Assembly (NCBI RefSeq): GCF_002843385.1
Contig: NZ_MVDE01000003.1
Coordinates: 184,643 to 248,642 of the forward strand
DNA length: 64,000 bases
Origin: Labilibaculum manganireducens
Lineage (GTDB): Bacteria > Bacteroidota > Bacteroidia > Bacteroidales > Marinifilaceae
Reading direction: 5' to 3'
Shown: piece after piece, positions 8,299 through 16,884 of the stretch
How the letters are laid out: each line of letters starts with the position of its first letter
Position numbering within the stretch: position 1 is the stretch's first letter
The notes under the pieces: generated by a model
What the model was told of the DNA's origin: nothing
Databases searched by the model: none
Seen by the model: the letters and a program-made list of their open reading frames with translations, nothing else
Position numbers and translations under genes: made by a program

Positions 8299-9336
8299 AT
8301 GAATCAATTTCGACTTGATCATCCGGATCTTCTATACTTATTTCTGATACTTCCAATTCTTGTAATTATATATTGGATCAGTTATTCAAGAAAAAAGAAA
8401 GCTCTTGAAGAGTTTGGTGAGATGAATATTATCTCGCAGCTAATGCCATACGCTTCCTTTACCCGACCGTTTTACAAGTTCGGTATTCTGTTGCTGGCTT
8501 TAAGTTTTATCATTTTTGGTCTTGCGGGACCCCAATTTGGTTCAAAACTACAAACCATTAAAAGAAAAGGAGTAGAAATTATCATTGCGCTGGATGTATC
8601 CAATTCGATGATGGCACAAGACATTCAACCCAATAGATTGGAACGCGCAAAACGAGCTGTTTCCAAAATGGTTGACAAACTGAATAATGATAAAATTGGC
8701 TTGGTCGTTTTTGCCGGCGAGGCATATACTCAATTGCCGATAACAACAGATTATGCATCTGCAAAATTGTTCTTGTCCTCCATTAGTACTGATATTGTTC
8801 CCATACAAGGAACTGCAATTGGTGCGGCAATAAACTTAGCTGCAAACAGTTTTACTCCCGATAGTGAGGCCAGCAAAGCTATTATTGTAATTACTGATGG
8901 TGAAAACCATGAGGATGATGCAATTTCGGCGGCAAAAGCAGCTTTCGATAAAGGAATTACAGTACATACTATTGCCATGGGATTACCGGAAGGTGCTCCA
9001 ATTCCTGTAAGTCCCGGATCCCGGGATTTCAGACGGGATGAAAAGGGTAATATTGTAATATCAAAATTGGATCAGCAAATGGTTGAACAAATTGCTACTG
9101 CCGGGGGAGGAAAACCGGTGATAGCCAACAATACTACAACTGGTTTAAATGCCCTTTTTAGTGAAATAAATAAAATGAACAAAACGGAACTGGAGCAGAG
9201 AGTATATGCTGCTTACGACGAAAAATTCCAATTGTTTATTGCCATAGGATTGTTGCTGCTCTTTCTGGAATTTTTAGTTCTGGAACGTAAAAACCGCCAT
9301 TTAAAAGATATCAATTTGTTTAAACCATCGAAATAG
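8299..9336 (+). CDS. batB: BatB, VWA-domain membrane protein
   Basis: A 345-residue paralogue of BatA with the same plan: N-terminal helices (LLYLFLILPILVIIYWI and FGILLLALSFIIFGLA), a VWA domain with DVSNSMM, the conserved GLVVFAGEAYTQLPITTD and TDGENHEDD segments, and a C-terminal helix (LFIAIGLLLLFLEFLVL). BatA and BatB are reported to form a membrane complex with BatC. It is followed 18 bases later by batC. Confidence 0.93.
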   Translation: MNQFRLDHPDLLYLFLILPILVIIYWISYSRKKKALEEFGEMNIISQLMPYASFTRPFYKFGILLLALSFIIFGLAGPQFGSKLQTIKRKGVEIIIALDVSNSMMAQDIQPNRLERAKRAVSKMVDKLNNDKIGLVVFAGEAYTQLPITTDYASAKLFLSSISTDIVPIQGTAIGAAINLAANSFTPDSEASKAIIVITDGENHEDDAISAAKAAFDKGITVHTIAMGLPEGAPIPVSPGSRDFRRDEKGNIVISKLDQQMVEQIATAGGGKPVIANNTTTGLNALFSEINKMNKTELEQRVYAAYDEKFQLFIAIGLLLLFLEFLVLERKNRHLKDINLFKPSK

Positions 9337-9354
9337 AACTCAATTCTGATTATT

Positions 9355-10116
9355 ATGAACAAATATATAGCATTATTCATCGGTCTGCTTTGCCTCTTTA
9401 GTTTGGATGCATTGGCACAAAAGGAGCGAAAATTTATCCGCAAGGGCAATGGATTGTTCGAGGGGAATGAATATGAAAACTCGGAAGTAGAATATCGAAA
9501 AGCGCTTGATAAAAAAATCAATTCGTATGAGGCCGGCTTTAATTTGGGAGATGCCTTGTACAAACAAAAGAAGTATGATGAAGCATTAAAGCAGTACCAG
9601 GCACTAACGGCCACTGAAAAGGATCCTAAAAAACTCGGAGAAATTTACCACAACATTGGAAATACTCTTCTGATGAACCGGAAAATTGATGAAAGTATTG
9701 AGGCTTACAAAGAATCCCTTCGTAACTTTCCAAATTCGAAAGAAACCAAATACAATTTGGAATATGCAAAAAAAATGAAACAGAAAGAGGAAGAAAAGAA
9801 GAAGAAACAGGATCAAAATAAGGACCAGAACAAAAATCAGGATAAAAAAGACCAGAATAAGGATCAAGACAAAAAAGATCAAAACAAGGATCAGGATAAA
9901 AAAGATCAGGACAAGAAAGATCAGAAAAATAAACCTGAAGATCAGAATAAAAAGAAAAGTGATCCTGAGGAACAGCAAAATAAGATATCTGAACAGGATG
10001 CCAACCGCTTGTTGGAAGCTCTTGAAAATGATGAAAAGAAGGTTCAGGAAAAGGTACAAAAAGCTAAAGCGGTTGCTCAAAAAGCAAAAAGAACCAAAAT
10101 CAAAAAGGATTGGTAA
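9355..10116 (+). CDS. batC: BatC, TPR protein with a Lys/Asp/Gln-rich low-complexity region
   Basis: A 253-residue exported protein: signal peptide (1-22, ending ALAQ), TPR repeats over about 35-140, then a ~55-residue stretch (about 155-210) built from KDQNKDQ-type words, and a helical C-terminus rich in Lys. TPR domains in BatC/BatE bind partner proteins. The low-complexity block is encoded by an imperfect purine-rich DNA repeat (9810-9960), which is prone to length change by slippage. Such a charged linker is common in BatC but its length varies widely. Confidence 0.88.
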   Translation: MNKYIALFIGLLCLFSLDALAQKERKFIRKGNGLFEGNEYENSEVEYRKALDKKINSYEAGFNLGDALYKQKKYDEALKQYQALTATEKDPKKLGEIYHNIGNTLLMNRKIDESIEAYKESLRNFPNSKETKYNLEYAKKMKQKEEEKKKKQDQNKDQNKNQDKKDQNKDQDKKDQNKDQDKKDQDKKDQKNKPEDQNKKKSDPEEQQNKISEQDANRLLEALENDEKKVQEKVQKAKAVAQKAKRTKIKKDW

Positions 10117-10215
10117 TTGATCTTTCAAATTGACTATTCCTAATTGATTAATCAGTAAATTTGCGAATCTGTTTAACCAACTATTTAATTGAATTTATAA
10201 CATCTGAAATACAAT

Positions 10216-12036
10216 ATGATACAGATGAAGAAACTACTTCTCTCATTAGTAACAGTCATTTTAATTACAACATCGGTATTTGCCGATGAAATTAAATTTA
10301 CTGCTTCGGCTCCAAATGTAGTGGAACTTGGCGAACAATTTCGTTTAACCTATTCCCTTAACAGCAAGGGTAAAAACATTCAAATTCCAGAACTTGATGG
10401 ATTTAGGGTTCTTATGGGGCCTTCTACTTCAAGCAGCATGAGTACGCAAATTATTAATGGAAAAGTTACTTCCAGCTCATCCTATTCGTACACCTATGTT
10501 CTTTTGGCTGAAGAAGAAGGTAAATTTGAGATAAAACCTGCAGCAATTACTGTTGATGGTGAGAAAAAAACATCAAATTCACTAACCATTGAAGTCGTTA
10601 AGGTCGATAAAACACGGCAGGATACCGGTTCAAAACAATCACAAAACTCTGCATCAAGCCAAAAAATCACAGAAGACAATTTATTTGTTAAAGTAAAATT
10701 AGATCGGAATAATGTTTATATGGGTGAGCACGTTGTTGCAACCATTAAAGTATACACACGACTTACCATTGCTGGATTTGGTGATTCTAAATTCCCTTCG
10801 TTTGACGGTTTTTTAAGTCAGGAAGTACCAACCCCAGGGCAAATTTCTTTAGAAAGAGAAAACATCAATGGTACCATTTACAATACAGGAATCATCCGTA
10901 AATTAATTCTTTTTCCTCAGCACACCGGTGAAATTACAATTGATCCTTTTGAATTAGAGGTTATCATTCGTCAGCGTCAGGCAAACAAACGAAGTGGTTT
11001 CTTCGATGATTTCTTTGATAATTATCAGGACATTAGAGTGCCCCGTAAAAGCAAACCTATAAAAATCAAGGTGAAAGACTTTCCATCCAACAAACCTGCA
11101 AGTTTTGATGGTGCCGTTGGAAATTTCACTTTGTCTACAACTATCGATAAAGATTCAGTGAAAGCGAATGATGCGATTACCATGCGGGTAAAAGTAGAAG
11201 GCAACGGAAACCTGAAGTTGATTAAACCTTTGGAATTTAACTTTCCTGCCGATTTCGAAGTTTACGACCCAAAAACATCGCAGAATTTAAAAAGCTCAGA
11301 AGCAGGAATGAGTGGCTCAACCACATTTGAATATTTAATTATTCCCCGGCATGCTGGTGAATATGAGATTCCGTCAGTTGATTTCAGCTTCTTCGATCCC
11401 AAAGCAAAAATATTCAGAACACGTTCTACCAAAAAATTTACCGTTAAAGTAGCAAAGGGAGACGGAGATAATTCAGGAACTATCATTAGCTCCTTTACAA
11501 AAGAAAAGGTGAAGTTTCTCGGAAAAGATATCCGCTATATTAAAACCAACGATTTCACACCTCAATTAAAAGGCGAGGTTTTCTTTGGAACCACAAATTT
11601 CTATTTGGCGTATATCATTCCTTTCTTCCTGTTTGTTTTAGCATTTGTATTCAACAGAAAACGAATAAAAGAAAATGCCGACACCGCTAAATTAAAAAAC
11701 AAACGCGCCAACCGCGTTGCGATGAAAAGATTAAAAATGGCTTCGGCAAGTCTAAAAGCAAAACAGAAGGATCAGTTTTACGATGAAATTCTAAAAGCAA
11801 TTTGGGGATATACTTCCGATAAGCTGAATTTACCATTGGAGAATCTGAATAAAGAAAATATTAGTGAAATTTTGCTTAGTAAAGGAGTTGAATTGGAACT
11901 TAAGGATGAATTTCTAAGCATACTGGACACCTGCGAGTTTGCAAGGTATTCTCCCTCGGCCGGATCGTCGGAAATGGATGAGTTGTATCAGACAAGCATG
12001 GATACAATCACCAAGTTAGAGAAAAATATAAAATAG
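10216..12036 (+). CDS. batD: BatD, oxygen-tolerance protein
   Basis: A 606-residue protein with a signal peptide (IlVTVILITTSVFA region, 1-23), several beta-sandwich domains in the periplasm (residues ~25-440, BatD family), a membrane helix near 458-478 (YLAYIIPFFLFVLAFVF), and a ~125-residue cytoplasmic helical tail. The ATG at 10216 and a second at 10225 both suit; I keep the first. It sits 99 bases after batC with no terminator between. BatD is thought to gather the other Bat proteins at the inner membrane. Confidence 0.93.
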   Translation: MIQMKKLLLSLVTVILITTSVFADEIKFTASAPNVVELGEQFRLTYSLNSKGKNIQIPELDGFRVLMGPSTSSSMSTQIINGKVTSSSSYSYTYVLLAEEEGKFEIKPAAITVDGEKKTSNSLTIEVVKVDKTRQDTGSKQSQNSASSQKITEDNLFVKVKLDRNNVYMGEHVVATIKVYTRLTIAGFGDSKFPSFDGFLSQEVPTPGQISLERENINGTIYNTGIIRKLILFPQHTGEITIDPFELEVIIRQRQANKRSGFFDDFFDNYQDIRVPRKSKPIKIKVKDFPSNKPASFDGAVGNFTLSTTIDKDSVKANDAITMRVKVEGNGNLKLIKPLEFNFPADFEVYDPKTSQNLKSSEAGMSGSTTFEYLIIPRHAGEYEIPSVDFSFFDPKAKIFRTRSTKKFTVKVAKGDGDNSGTIISSFTKEKVKFLGKDIRYIKTNDFTPQLKGEVFFGTTNFYLAYIIPFFLFVLAFVFNRKRIKENADTAKLKNKRANRVAMKRLKMASASLKAKQKDQFYDEILKAIWGYTSDKLNLPLENLNKENISEILLSKGVELELKDEFLSILDTCEFARYSPSAGSSEMDELYQTSMDTITKLEKNIK

Positions 12037-12062
12037 ATTGATTGTGTAATATCGAATTAAGC

Positions 12063-12139
12063 ATGAAACGTCCATGATTAAATAATTATTAACTCATACA
12101 TGAGAATGATTATTTAATCAAGGTAAGTTACATCTGACA
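12063..12139 (+). promoter_or_regulatory. 77-bp conserved leader element, copy A (upstream of batE)
   Basis: This stretch matches 18152-18228 at 68 of 77 positions without gaps, and both copies end 21-22 nt before an ATG. It can fold: GATTAAATAAT (12076-12086) pairs with ATTATTTAATC (12109-12119), and within the loop CTCA pairs with TGAG. The matching distance to the start codon argues for a cis-acting leader rather than a chance repeat. I know of no named riboswitch with this sequence. Confidence 0.6.
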
Positions 12140-12161
12140 ATTGCATAAAAATTATAAACAG

Positions 12162-12911
12162 ATGAAAAAAGCATTACAATTTATACTCGCCATATTTCTA
12201 AGCACTCAGGTTTGGGCTCAGGTCAACCCAATTGCTGAGGCCAACGAGATGTATAAAAACGGAGAATACGAGAAAGCAATTCAAGCTTACGAATTTGTTT
12301 TAGATACTCATTTAGAAGCTCCGGAAATTTATTTTAACCTGGGAAATGCTTACTACAAAACAGGGGAAATCTCTTCTTCCATTTTAAACTATGAACGGGC
12401 TTTATTATTCTCTCCTAACGACAAGGATATTCAGTACAATTTAGACTTAGCCCGTAAACATGTATTAGATAAGTTTGATGTTTTGCCCGAAATATTTATA
12501 AAAAGATGGTTTTCCGGAATTCGAAATAGTTTTTCGGCTGATATATGGTCTTACTTTTCAATTTTATTTTTCTTACTGACGCTTACTTTTGCCTGTTTTT
12601 ATCTGTACAGCAATAAATCAGGACTAAAAAAGCTGGGTTTTTTCTTCGCTTTTTTTGCCTTTGGCATTTCAATCATGACTTATTCTTTTGCATCAAAAAA
12701 AACGGATGAAATCAATATTCGTGAGCATGCAATTATTGTTAGCCCTAGTGTTACTATTAAAGGTTCTCCTGATAAAAGCGGCACCGAATTGTTCTTACTG
12801 CACGAAGGCACAAAAGTTAAAGTAATTGGAGAGTTGCAGGATTGGCGAAACATTCTTCTCAGCGATGGCAATGAAGGTTGGCTGAAAAAAGAAGACATTG
12901 AAATGATATAA
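12162..12911 (+). CDS. batE: BatE, TPR and SH3-like domain protein
   Basis: The ATG at 12162 gives 249 residues; the in-frame TTG at 12141 would add seven residues before the signal peptide and is unlikely. Order: signal peptide (1-19, ending VWAQ), TPR repeats (~20-110), two membrane helices (~130-150 and ~158-178) and a C-terminal bacterial SH3 domain (HAIIVSPSVTIKGSPDKSGTELF...GTKVKV...NILLSDGNEGWL). This is the usual BatE architecture. It ends the operon, with a strong terminator 18 bases later. The preceding 125-base gap carries the 77-bp element and may allow separate control. Confidence 0.92.
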   Translation: MKKALQFILAIFLSTQVWAQVNPIAEANEMYKNGEYEKAIQAYEFVLDTHLEAPEIYFNLGNAYYKTGEISSSILNYERALLFSPNDKDIQYNLDLARKHVLDKFDVLPEIFIKRWFSGIRNSFSADIWSYFSILFFLLTLTFACFYLYSNKSGLKKLGFFFAFFAFGISIMTYSFASKKTDEINIREHAIIVSPSVTIKGSPDKSGTELFLLHEGTKVKVIGELQDWRNILLSDGNEGWLKKEDIEMI

Positions 12912-12928
12912 TACAATCCAATAATATC

Positions 12929-12957
12929 AAAGGATTTCGGTTTCGAAATCCTTTTTT
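12929..12957 (+). terminator. Terminator of the bat operon
   Basis: Stem AAAGGATTTCG (12929-12939) and CGAAATCCTTT (12944-12954) with loop GTTT, running into T. Confidence 0.9.
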
Positions 12958-12990
12958 AATATTAGTAAACGCACAAAACAGAATAGCGAA

Positions 12991-13869
12991 ATGAAATACA
13001 GCATACAAAACGAATTCTTTAAAATTGAGGTAATTGAAAAGGGAGCTGAACTTTGCAGCATCAAATCGATTTCTACAAATCAAGAATTTATGTGGCAAGC
13101 CGATCCTGAAATTTGGGGAAGCCACGCTCCTAACCTATTCCCGGTTATCGGCTGTCTGAAAGAAGATGGATTCATTCATGAAGGCAAAGAGTATCCAATG
13201 CCCAAGCATGGATTCGTTCGAAACAATGAAGATGTTCAATTGCACAGCAAATCAGAGAATGAGCTTTGTTTTGTATTAAAATCAAATGAAAACACGAGCA
13301 AACTTTATCCTTTCAAATTTGGATTCTACATTCATTATATATTGGATGGTAAGAAATTACATGTAAAACATGATGTTGTAAACACAGGCTCGAAGGGTAT
13401 GCTTTTCTGTCTGGGTGGACACCCGGCTTTTGCATGTCCGTTAAAGGAAGGTGAAAGGTACTCGGATTACTATCTTGAATTTGAGCGAAAAGAAACTGCG
13501 CACACTTGGATGATCGTCGACAATGGACTTATTGGCCAGGAAGGAAAATTGATTTTAGATGAAAATGATCGAATCGAACTTGCACCAGATCTTTTCGCAA
13601 AGGATGCTCTGATTTTTAAAAATCTAAAATCCTCCTTTGTGAAATTAAGAAGTAAGAATTCAAATTTCTCCTTAAAAGTCAGCCTTGATGATTTCCCATA
13701 TCTTGGACTTTGGGCCAAACCAAATGCACCCTATGTTTGCATTGAACCTTGGATTGGAATCGCCGACAGCTATGATTCAAGCCGGGAATTTTCTGAAAAA
13801 GAAATCATTCAATCTCTTGATTCGGGCAAAACATTTAGTGCTGCATATTCGATAGAAATCACAGAATAA
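12991..13869 (+). CDS. Aldose 1-epimerase family protein
   Basis: A 292-residue galactose-mutarotase fold protein (LacX-like branch). The beta-strand pattern IEVIEKGAELCSIKS, the conserved Arg-less WGSHAPNLFPVIG segment, KHGFVRN and GGHPAFACPL place it with the small mutarotase/hexose-6-phosphate 1-epimerase relatives. It would interconvert alpha and beta anomers of sugars. It stands alone between two terminators, so it forms its own transcription unit. The actual sugar cannot be told from sequence. Confidence 0.85.
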   Translation: MKYSIQNEFFKIEVIEKGAELCSIKSISTNQEFMWQADPEIWGSHAPNLFPVIGCLKEDGFIHEGKEYPMPKHGFVRNNEDVQLHSKSENELCFVLKSNENTSKLYPFKFGFYIHYILDGKKLHVKHDVVNTGSKGMLFCLGGHPAFACPLKEGERYSDYYLEFERKETAHTWMIVDNGLIGQEGKLILDENDRIELAPDLFAKDALIFKNLKSSFVKLRSKNSNFSLKVSLDDFPYLGLWAKPNAPYVCIEPWIGIADSYDSSREFSEKEIIQSLDSGKTFSAAYSIEITE

Positions 13870-13875
13870 AACAGA

Positions 13876-13898
13876 AGAGCCCAAAGGCTCTTTTTTTT
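13876..13898 (+). terminator. Terminator after the aldose epimerase gene
   Basis: AGAGCC (13876-13881) pairs with GGCTCT (13886-13891), followed by eight T. Confidence 0.9.
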
Positions 13899-13969
13899 AT
13901 CTCCAATCAAAATTAAAGACAAATACATCTTTTTTTTGCTTTTCAGAAGCAATTCTTCATCCGAAAAGT

Positions 13970-13977
13970 TAAATTTG
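13970..13977 (+). promoter_or_regulatory. -7 promoter element upstream of the cystathionine gamma-synthase pair
   Basis: TAAATTTG matches TAnnTTTG about 95 bases before the ATG at 14071. No clear -33 TTTG lies at the expected 19-base spacing. Confidence 0.4.
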
Positions 13978-14070
13978 TGATAAGCTTTTAAATTTCCTGC
14001 TGCAACCACAATAAAAACAAGCAAGTTTTTTTGAATAAAAAGCCGATAACTATTAATCAATTTTTCACGA

Positions 14071-15216
14071 ATGCATATTGAAACTTTACTTGCTCATTTG
14101 GCTGAGGAGGGTGGCGTATACGATCCATACGGAGCCTCGCACCTGCCCATTTATCAAACAGCTACCTTTGATCTGAAAAAACAATCCGGATCTAAAATTT
14201 ACGATTACACCCGTTCTGATAACCCAACAAGAGATGCTTTGGAAACGGTTTTTGCCAAGGCTGAAAATGGGGCATCTTGTTCGTGCACTCATACCGGGAT
14301 TGGAGCAATTGCCTTGCTTTTTGAAACTGTATTGAGAGCAAACAGTAAAATTTTGGTTGAAAAAGATTGTTATGGTGGCACTTACCGACTTTTACAGGTA
14401 TATAAAGACAAATACAATGTAGAAGTTTTCTTTGCTGATTTTACTGATCTTTCGGAAATTCAAAACTTACTGGAAACAGAAAAATTTGATTTAGTTCTTT
14501 GTGAATCGCCCACCAATCCGGGAATGAAAATTATTGATTTAAGAGAATTGGCGAGACTTGCCAAAAATAATGGAAGCAAATTTGCCGTTGATAACAGTCT
14601 CGCAACATTTGCATCTCAGAAACCACTCGATCTGGGAGCTGATTTTTCTGTTTTCAGCGCTACAAAGTACATTTCAGGACATGGAAGTACTGTTGCTGGT
14701 GCCTTGGTCTCTAAATCGGAGGAAGATGGCGAAAAGGTTGCCTACTTTGCCAATGCCGAAGGCCGTTCCCAAAATCCCTTTGATGTATTTTTAATCTCAT
14801 TGGGAATACCTACTCTCCCCTTACGACTCAAGCATCATGAACAAAGTGCAATTCAGGTTGCTGACTATTTGGAGAAACACCCAAAAGTGAATAAGCTGGT
14901 GTATCCGGGTTCCAAAAATCATCCGCAGCATGAATTGGCAAAATCTCAAATGAAAATTTTCCCCGGCGTACTCACTGTTCACATGCAGAATGTTGAAACG
15001 GCTGAAAAATTGGTCGCTTCCACTCGCTGGTTTGGAGAAAAAGCCTCGTTCGGAACTGCAGATTCACGAATTGAAATTCCCGCTAAAATTAGTCACGCAT
15101 CCTTTTCTAAAGAGGATCTGCAAGCAATTGGAATCTTCCCATCCACAGTTCGATTATCCATTGGTTTGGAACACATCGATGATCTGCTTGAAGATTTAGA
15201 AAACGCACTTAAATAA
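14071..15216 (+). CDS. metB: Cystathionine gamma-synthase / Cys-Met metabolism PLP enzyme
   Basis: A 381-residue fold-type I PLP enzyme. The PLP lysine is K199 in FSATKYISGH; the PLP-phosphate loop THTGIGAI (73-80), YDYTRSDNPTRDALE near 44-58 and ESPTNPG (145-151) are typical of the cystathionine gamma-synthase/O-acetylhomoserine sulfhydrylase family. It probably joins cysteine and an activated homoserine in methionine synthesis. The second enzyme of the same superfamily starts four bases after its stop, so the two are one transcript. Gamma-lyase activity cannot be excluded from sequence. Confidence 0.85.
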   Translation: MHIETLLAHLAEEGGVYDPYGASHLPIYQTATFDLKKQSGSKIYDYTRSDNPTRDALETVFAKAENGASCSCTHTGIGAIALLFETVLRANSKILVEKDCYGGTYRLLQVYKDKYNVEVFFADFTDLSEIQNLLETEKFDLVLCESPTNPGMKIIDLRELARLAKNNGSKFAVDNSLATFASQKPLDLGADFSVFSATKYISGHGSTVAGALVSKSEEDGEKVAYFANAEGRSQNPFDVFLISLGIPTLPLRLKHHEQSAIQVADYLEKHPKVNKLVYPGSKNHPQHELAKSQMKIFPGVLTVHMQNVETAEKLVASTRWFGEKASFGTADSRIEIPAKISHASFSKEDLQAIGIFPSTVRLSIGLEHIDDLLEDLENALK

Positions 15217-15220
15217 TTTA

Positions 15221-16738
15221 ATGGAAAAATGCATGGCTAAAAACCCATTCCGAAACATAGCTTGCGGAAAATCGATTCCACCGAACAATGTTCACGCTAT
15301 TTCCGTTAGTCTTCCAACTATTCAGGATGTCTATTCCTATGAAGAAAATAAGAATAACTGGCGGAATTGCATGGAAACAGGCTATCCCCGCTTTTTTTGT
15401 CATCCCTACGAAACAATGGTTATTGAATATTTTAAGGCTCATTTTTCAATTAGCGAAGAGAAACATGTCTTCCTGTTTCCATCAAAATCTTCCTGTCAGC
15501 TTGTAAGCAGTTTTTTTGAACTTGATTTGAGGGAATATGAATTAAATGGAATCTTCACCATTTCTGTTGATTCGCAAAATCCTGCTTTTAAAAAAGCATG
15601 CGACTTTATTCAACATACCGGGCACAAAGTTTTTTCAAGACAATTAGAAGATTTCTTACTCAAGCTAAAACTCATAAACAATCCGCATCAAGAGGAAATT
15701 CTTTCTACTAATCCGGAACAGCACGTTAAACAAGAACTCCAAAAACAGTTCCTGCTAGATAAGAATCAAAACATTGAACTATTTTCGAGTGGAATGAATG
15801 CGATATATTCTCTTTTTGAGGGCATTAATCAAATTCAAAAGCTAAAAAAAGCCACTGTTTTCATCCAATATGGTTGGTTATACACCGATACCATAGATAT
15901 TTTGAGAAAGTACAGTGAATCTTATTTTGAGGTAATCTCTGTTTATGACGAGAAAGAATTACTGTTGGTAATTGAAGCTAACAAAGAGAGAATTGCCGCA
16001 GTATTTACCGAAATTCCAACCAATCCTTTTCTTCATACTCCCAATTTGCCTTTTCTATATACGAATTTAAGCAAGCTCAATATCCCTTTAATTGTGGATG
16101 GAACCATTGGAACATGCGTGAATATGAATTATCTGCCTTACTGCGATTTTGCCGTAGAAAGCCTCACAAAATTTGCATCTGGAATGGCTGATGTTATGGC
16201 TGGTTGTGTTGTTCCAAATCCCAATTCGAACTGGACAAAGAACAATTTGGTTGATTTAAAGCCCTACCAACAAGAATTATACAGAAGAGATTTGGAAAGA
16301 ATTGCATTTCAAATTTCAGGTATGGAATCGAGAGTTAAATCCATTCGAAAAAATGCATTCGAATTGGCTCTTTTTTTCGAATCCCATCCTGCAGTAAAAA
16401 CCGTTAATTGGTCGCACAATAAAAAAAACGCAGCAAACTATTCGAAAATTGAGAAAGAGGAAAACAACTATGCCGGATTAATTTCTATTGAATTTGATGG
16501 CTCGATTGAAAAATTTTATGATGCTCTTGAACTTCCAAAAGGTCCAAGTCTTGGCACAGAATTCACTTTGGTAATGCCTTATTTTTACTTGGCTCATTTC
16601 GATTTAATTAAGACCAAAGAAGGACGAAAACTACTTGCCGAAAAGGGAATCAACTGGGAATTGGTTCGGATATCAGTCGGCACTGAACCAATCGAAGAAT
16701 TAATCAGCATTTTCGAAAAAGCCTTGAATCAAATCTAA
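15221..16738 (+). CDS. Long cystathionine gamma-synthase-like PLP enzyme (divergent)
   Basis: A 505-residue relative of the preceding gene. The first ~180 residues have no counterpart in MetB except a few motifs; the PLP core follows, with FSSGMNAIYSLF (188-199), TEIPTNPF (263-270), VDGTIGT (292-298) and the PLP lysine K317 in ESLTKFASGMADVMAG. The layout resembles the long fungal-type cystathionine gamma-synthases. The pair metB plus long paralogue probably works in one pathway, perhaps as two subunits or with different activated homoserine donors; that is inference. Confidence 0.75.
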   Translation: MEKCMAKNPFRNIACGKSIPPNNVHAISVSLPTIQDVYSYEENKNNWRNCMETGYPRFFCHPYETMVIEYFKAHFSISEEKHVFLFPSKSSCQLVSSFFELDLREYELNGIFTISVDSQNPAFKKACDFIQHTGHKVFSRQLEDFLLKLKLINNPHQEEILSTNPEQHVKQELQKQFLLDKNQNIELFSSGMNAIYSLFEGINQIQKLKKATVFIQYGWLYTDTIDILRKYSESYFEVISVYDEKELLLVIEANKERIAAVFTEIPTNPFLHTPNLPFLYTNLSKLNIPLIVDGTIGTCVNMNYLPYCDFAVESLTKFASGMADVMAGCVVPNPNSNWTKNNLVDLKPYQQELYRRDLERIAFQISGMESRVKSIRKNAFELALFFESHPAVKTVNWSHNKKNAANYSKIEKEENNYAGLISIEFDGSIEKFYDALELPKGPSLGTEFTLVMPYFYLAHFDLIKTKEGRKLLAEKGINWELVRISVGTEPIEELISIFEKALNQI

Positions 16739-16740
16739 AA

Positions 16741-16873
16741 AAGGGTGTCCGAAAAGTAAAGTTTTATTTGAAAATGTCATGTTGAGCGAAGTGGAAACAT
16801 CTGTTATTCAAAGATAAAGATTCTTCAACAAGCTCAGAATGACAATAAGATTGACCTTTTTAGACACCCTCTT
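16741..16873. repeat. MITE/REP-like repeat with inverted ends, copy 1
   Basis: The ends AAGGGTGTCC and GACACCCTCTT are near inverted repeats. The same sequence occurs in reverse orientation at 58220-58364. The inside carries TCATGTTGAGCGAAGTGGAAACATC and GATTCTTC...CAGAATGACAA, the dispersed motif common in Bacteroidota genomes. It sits between two converging genes, where its hairpin could stop transcription from both sides. Confidence 0.85.
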
Positions 16874-16884
16874 AATTTTAAAAT

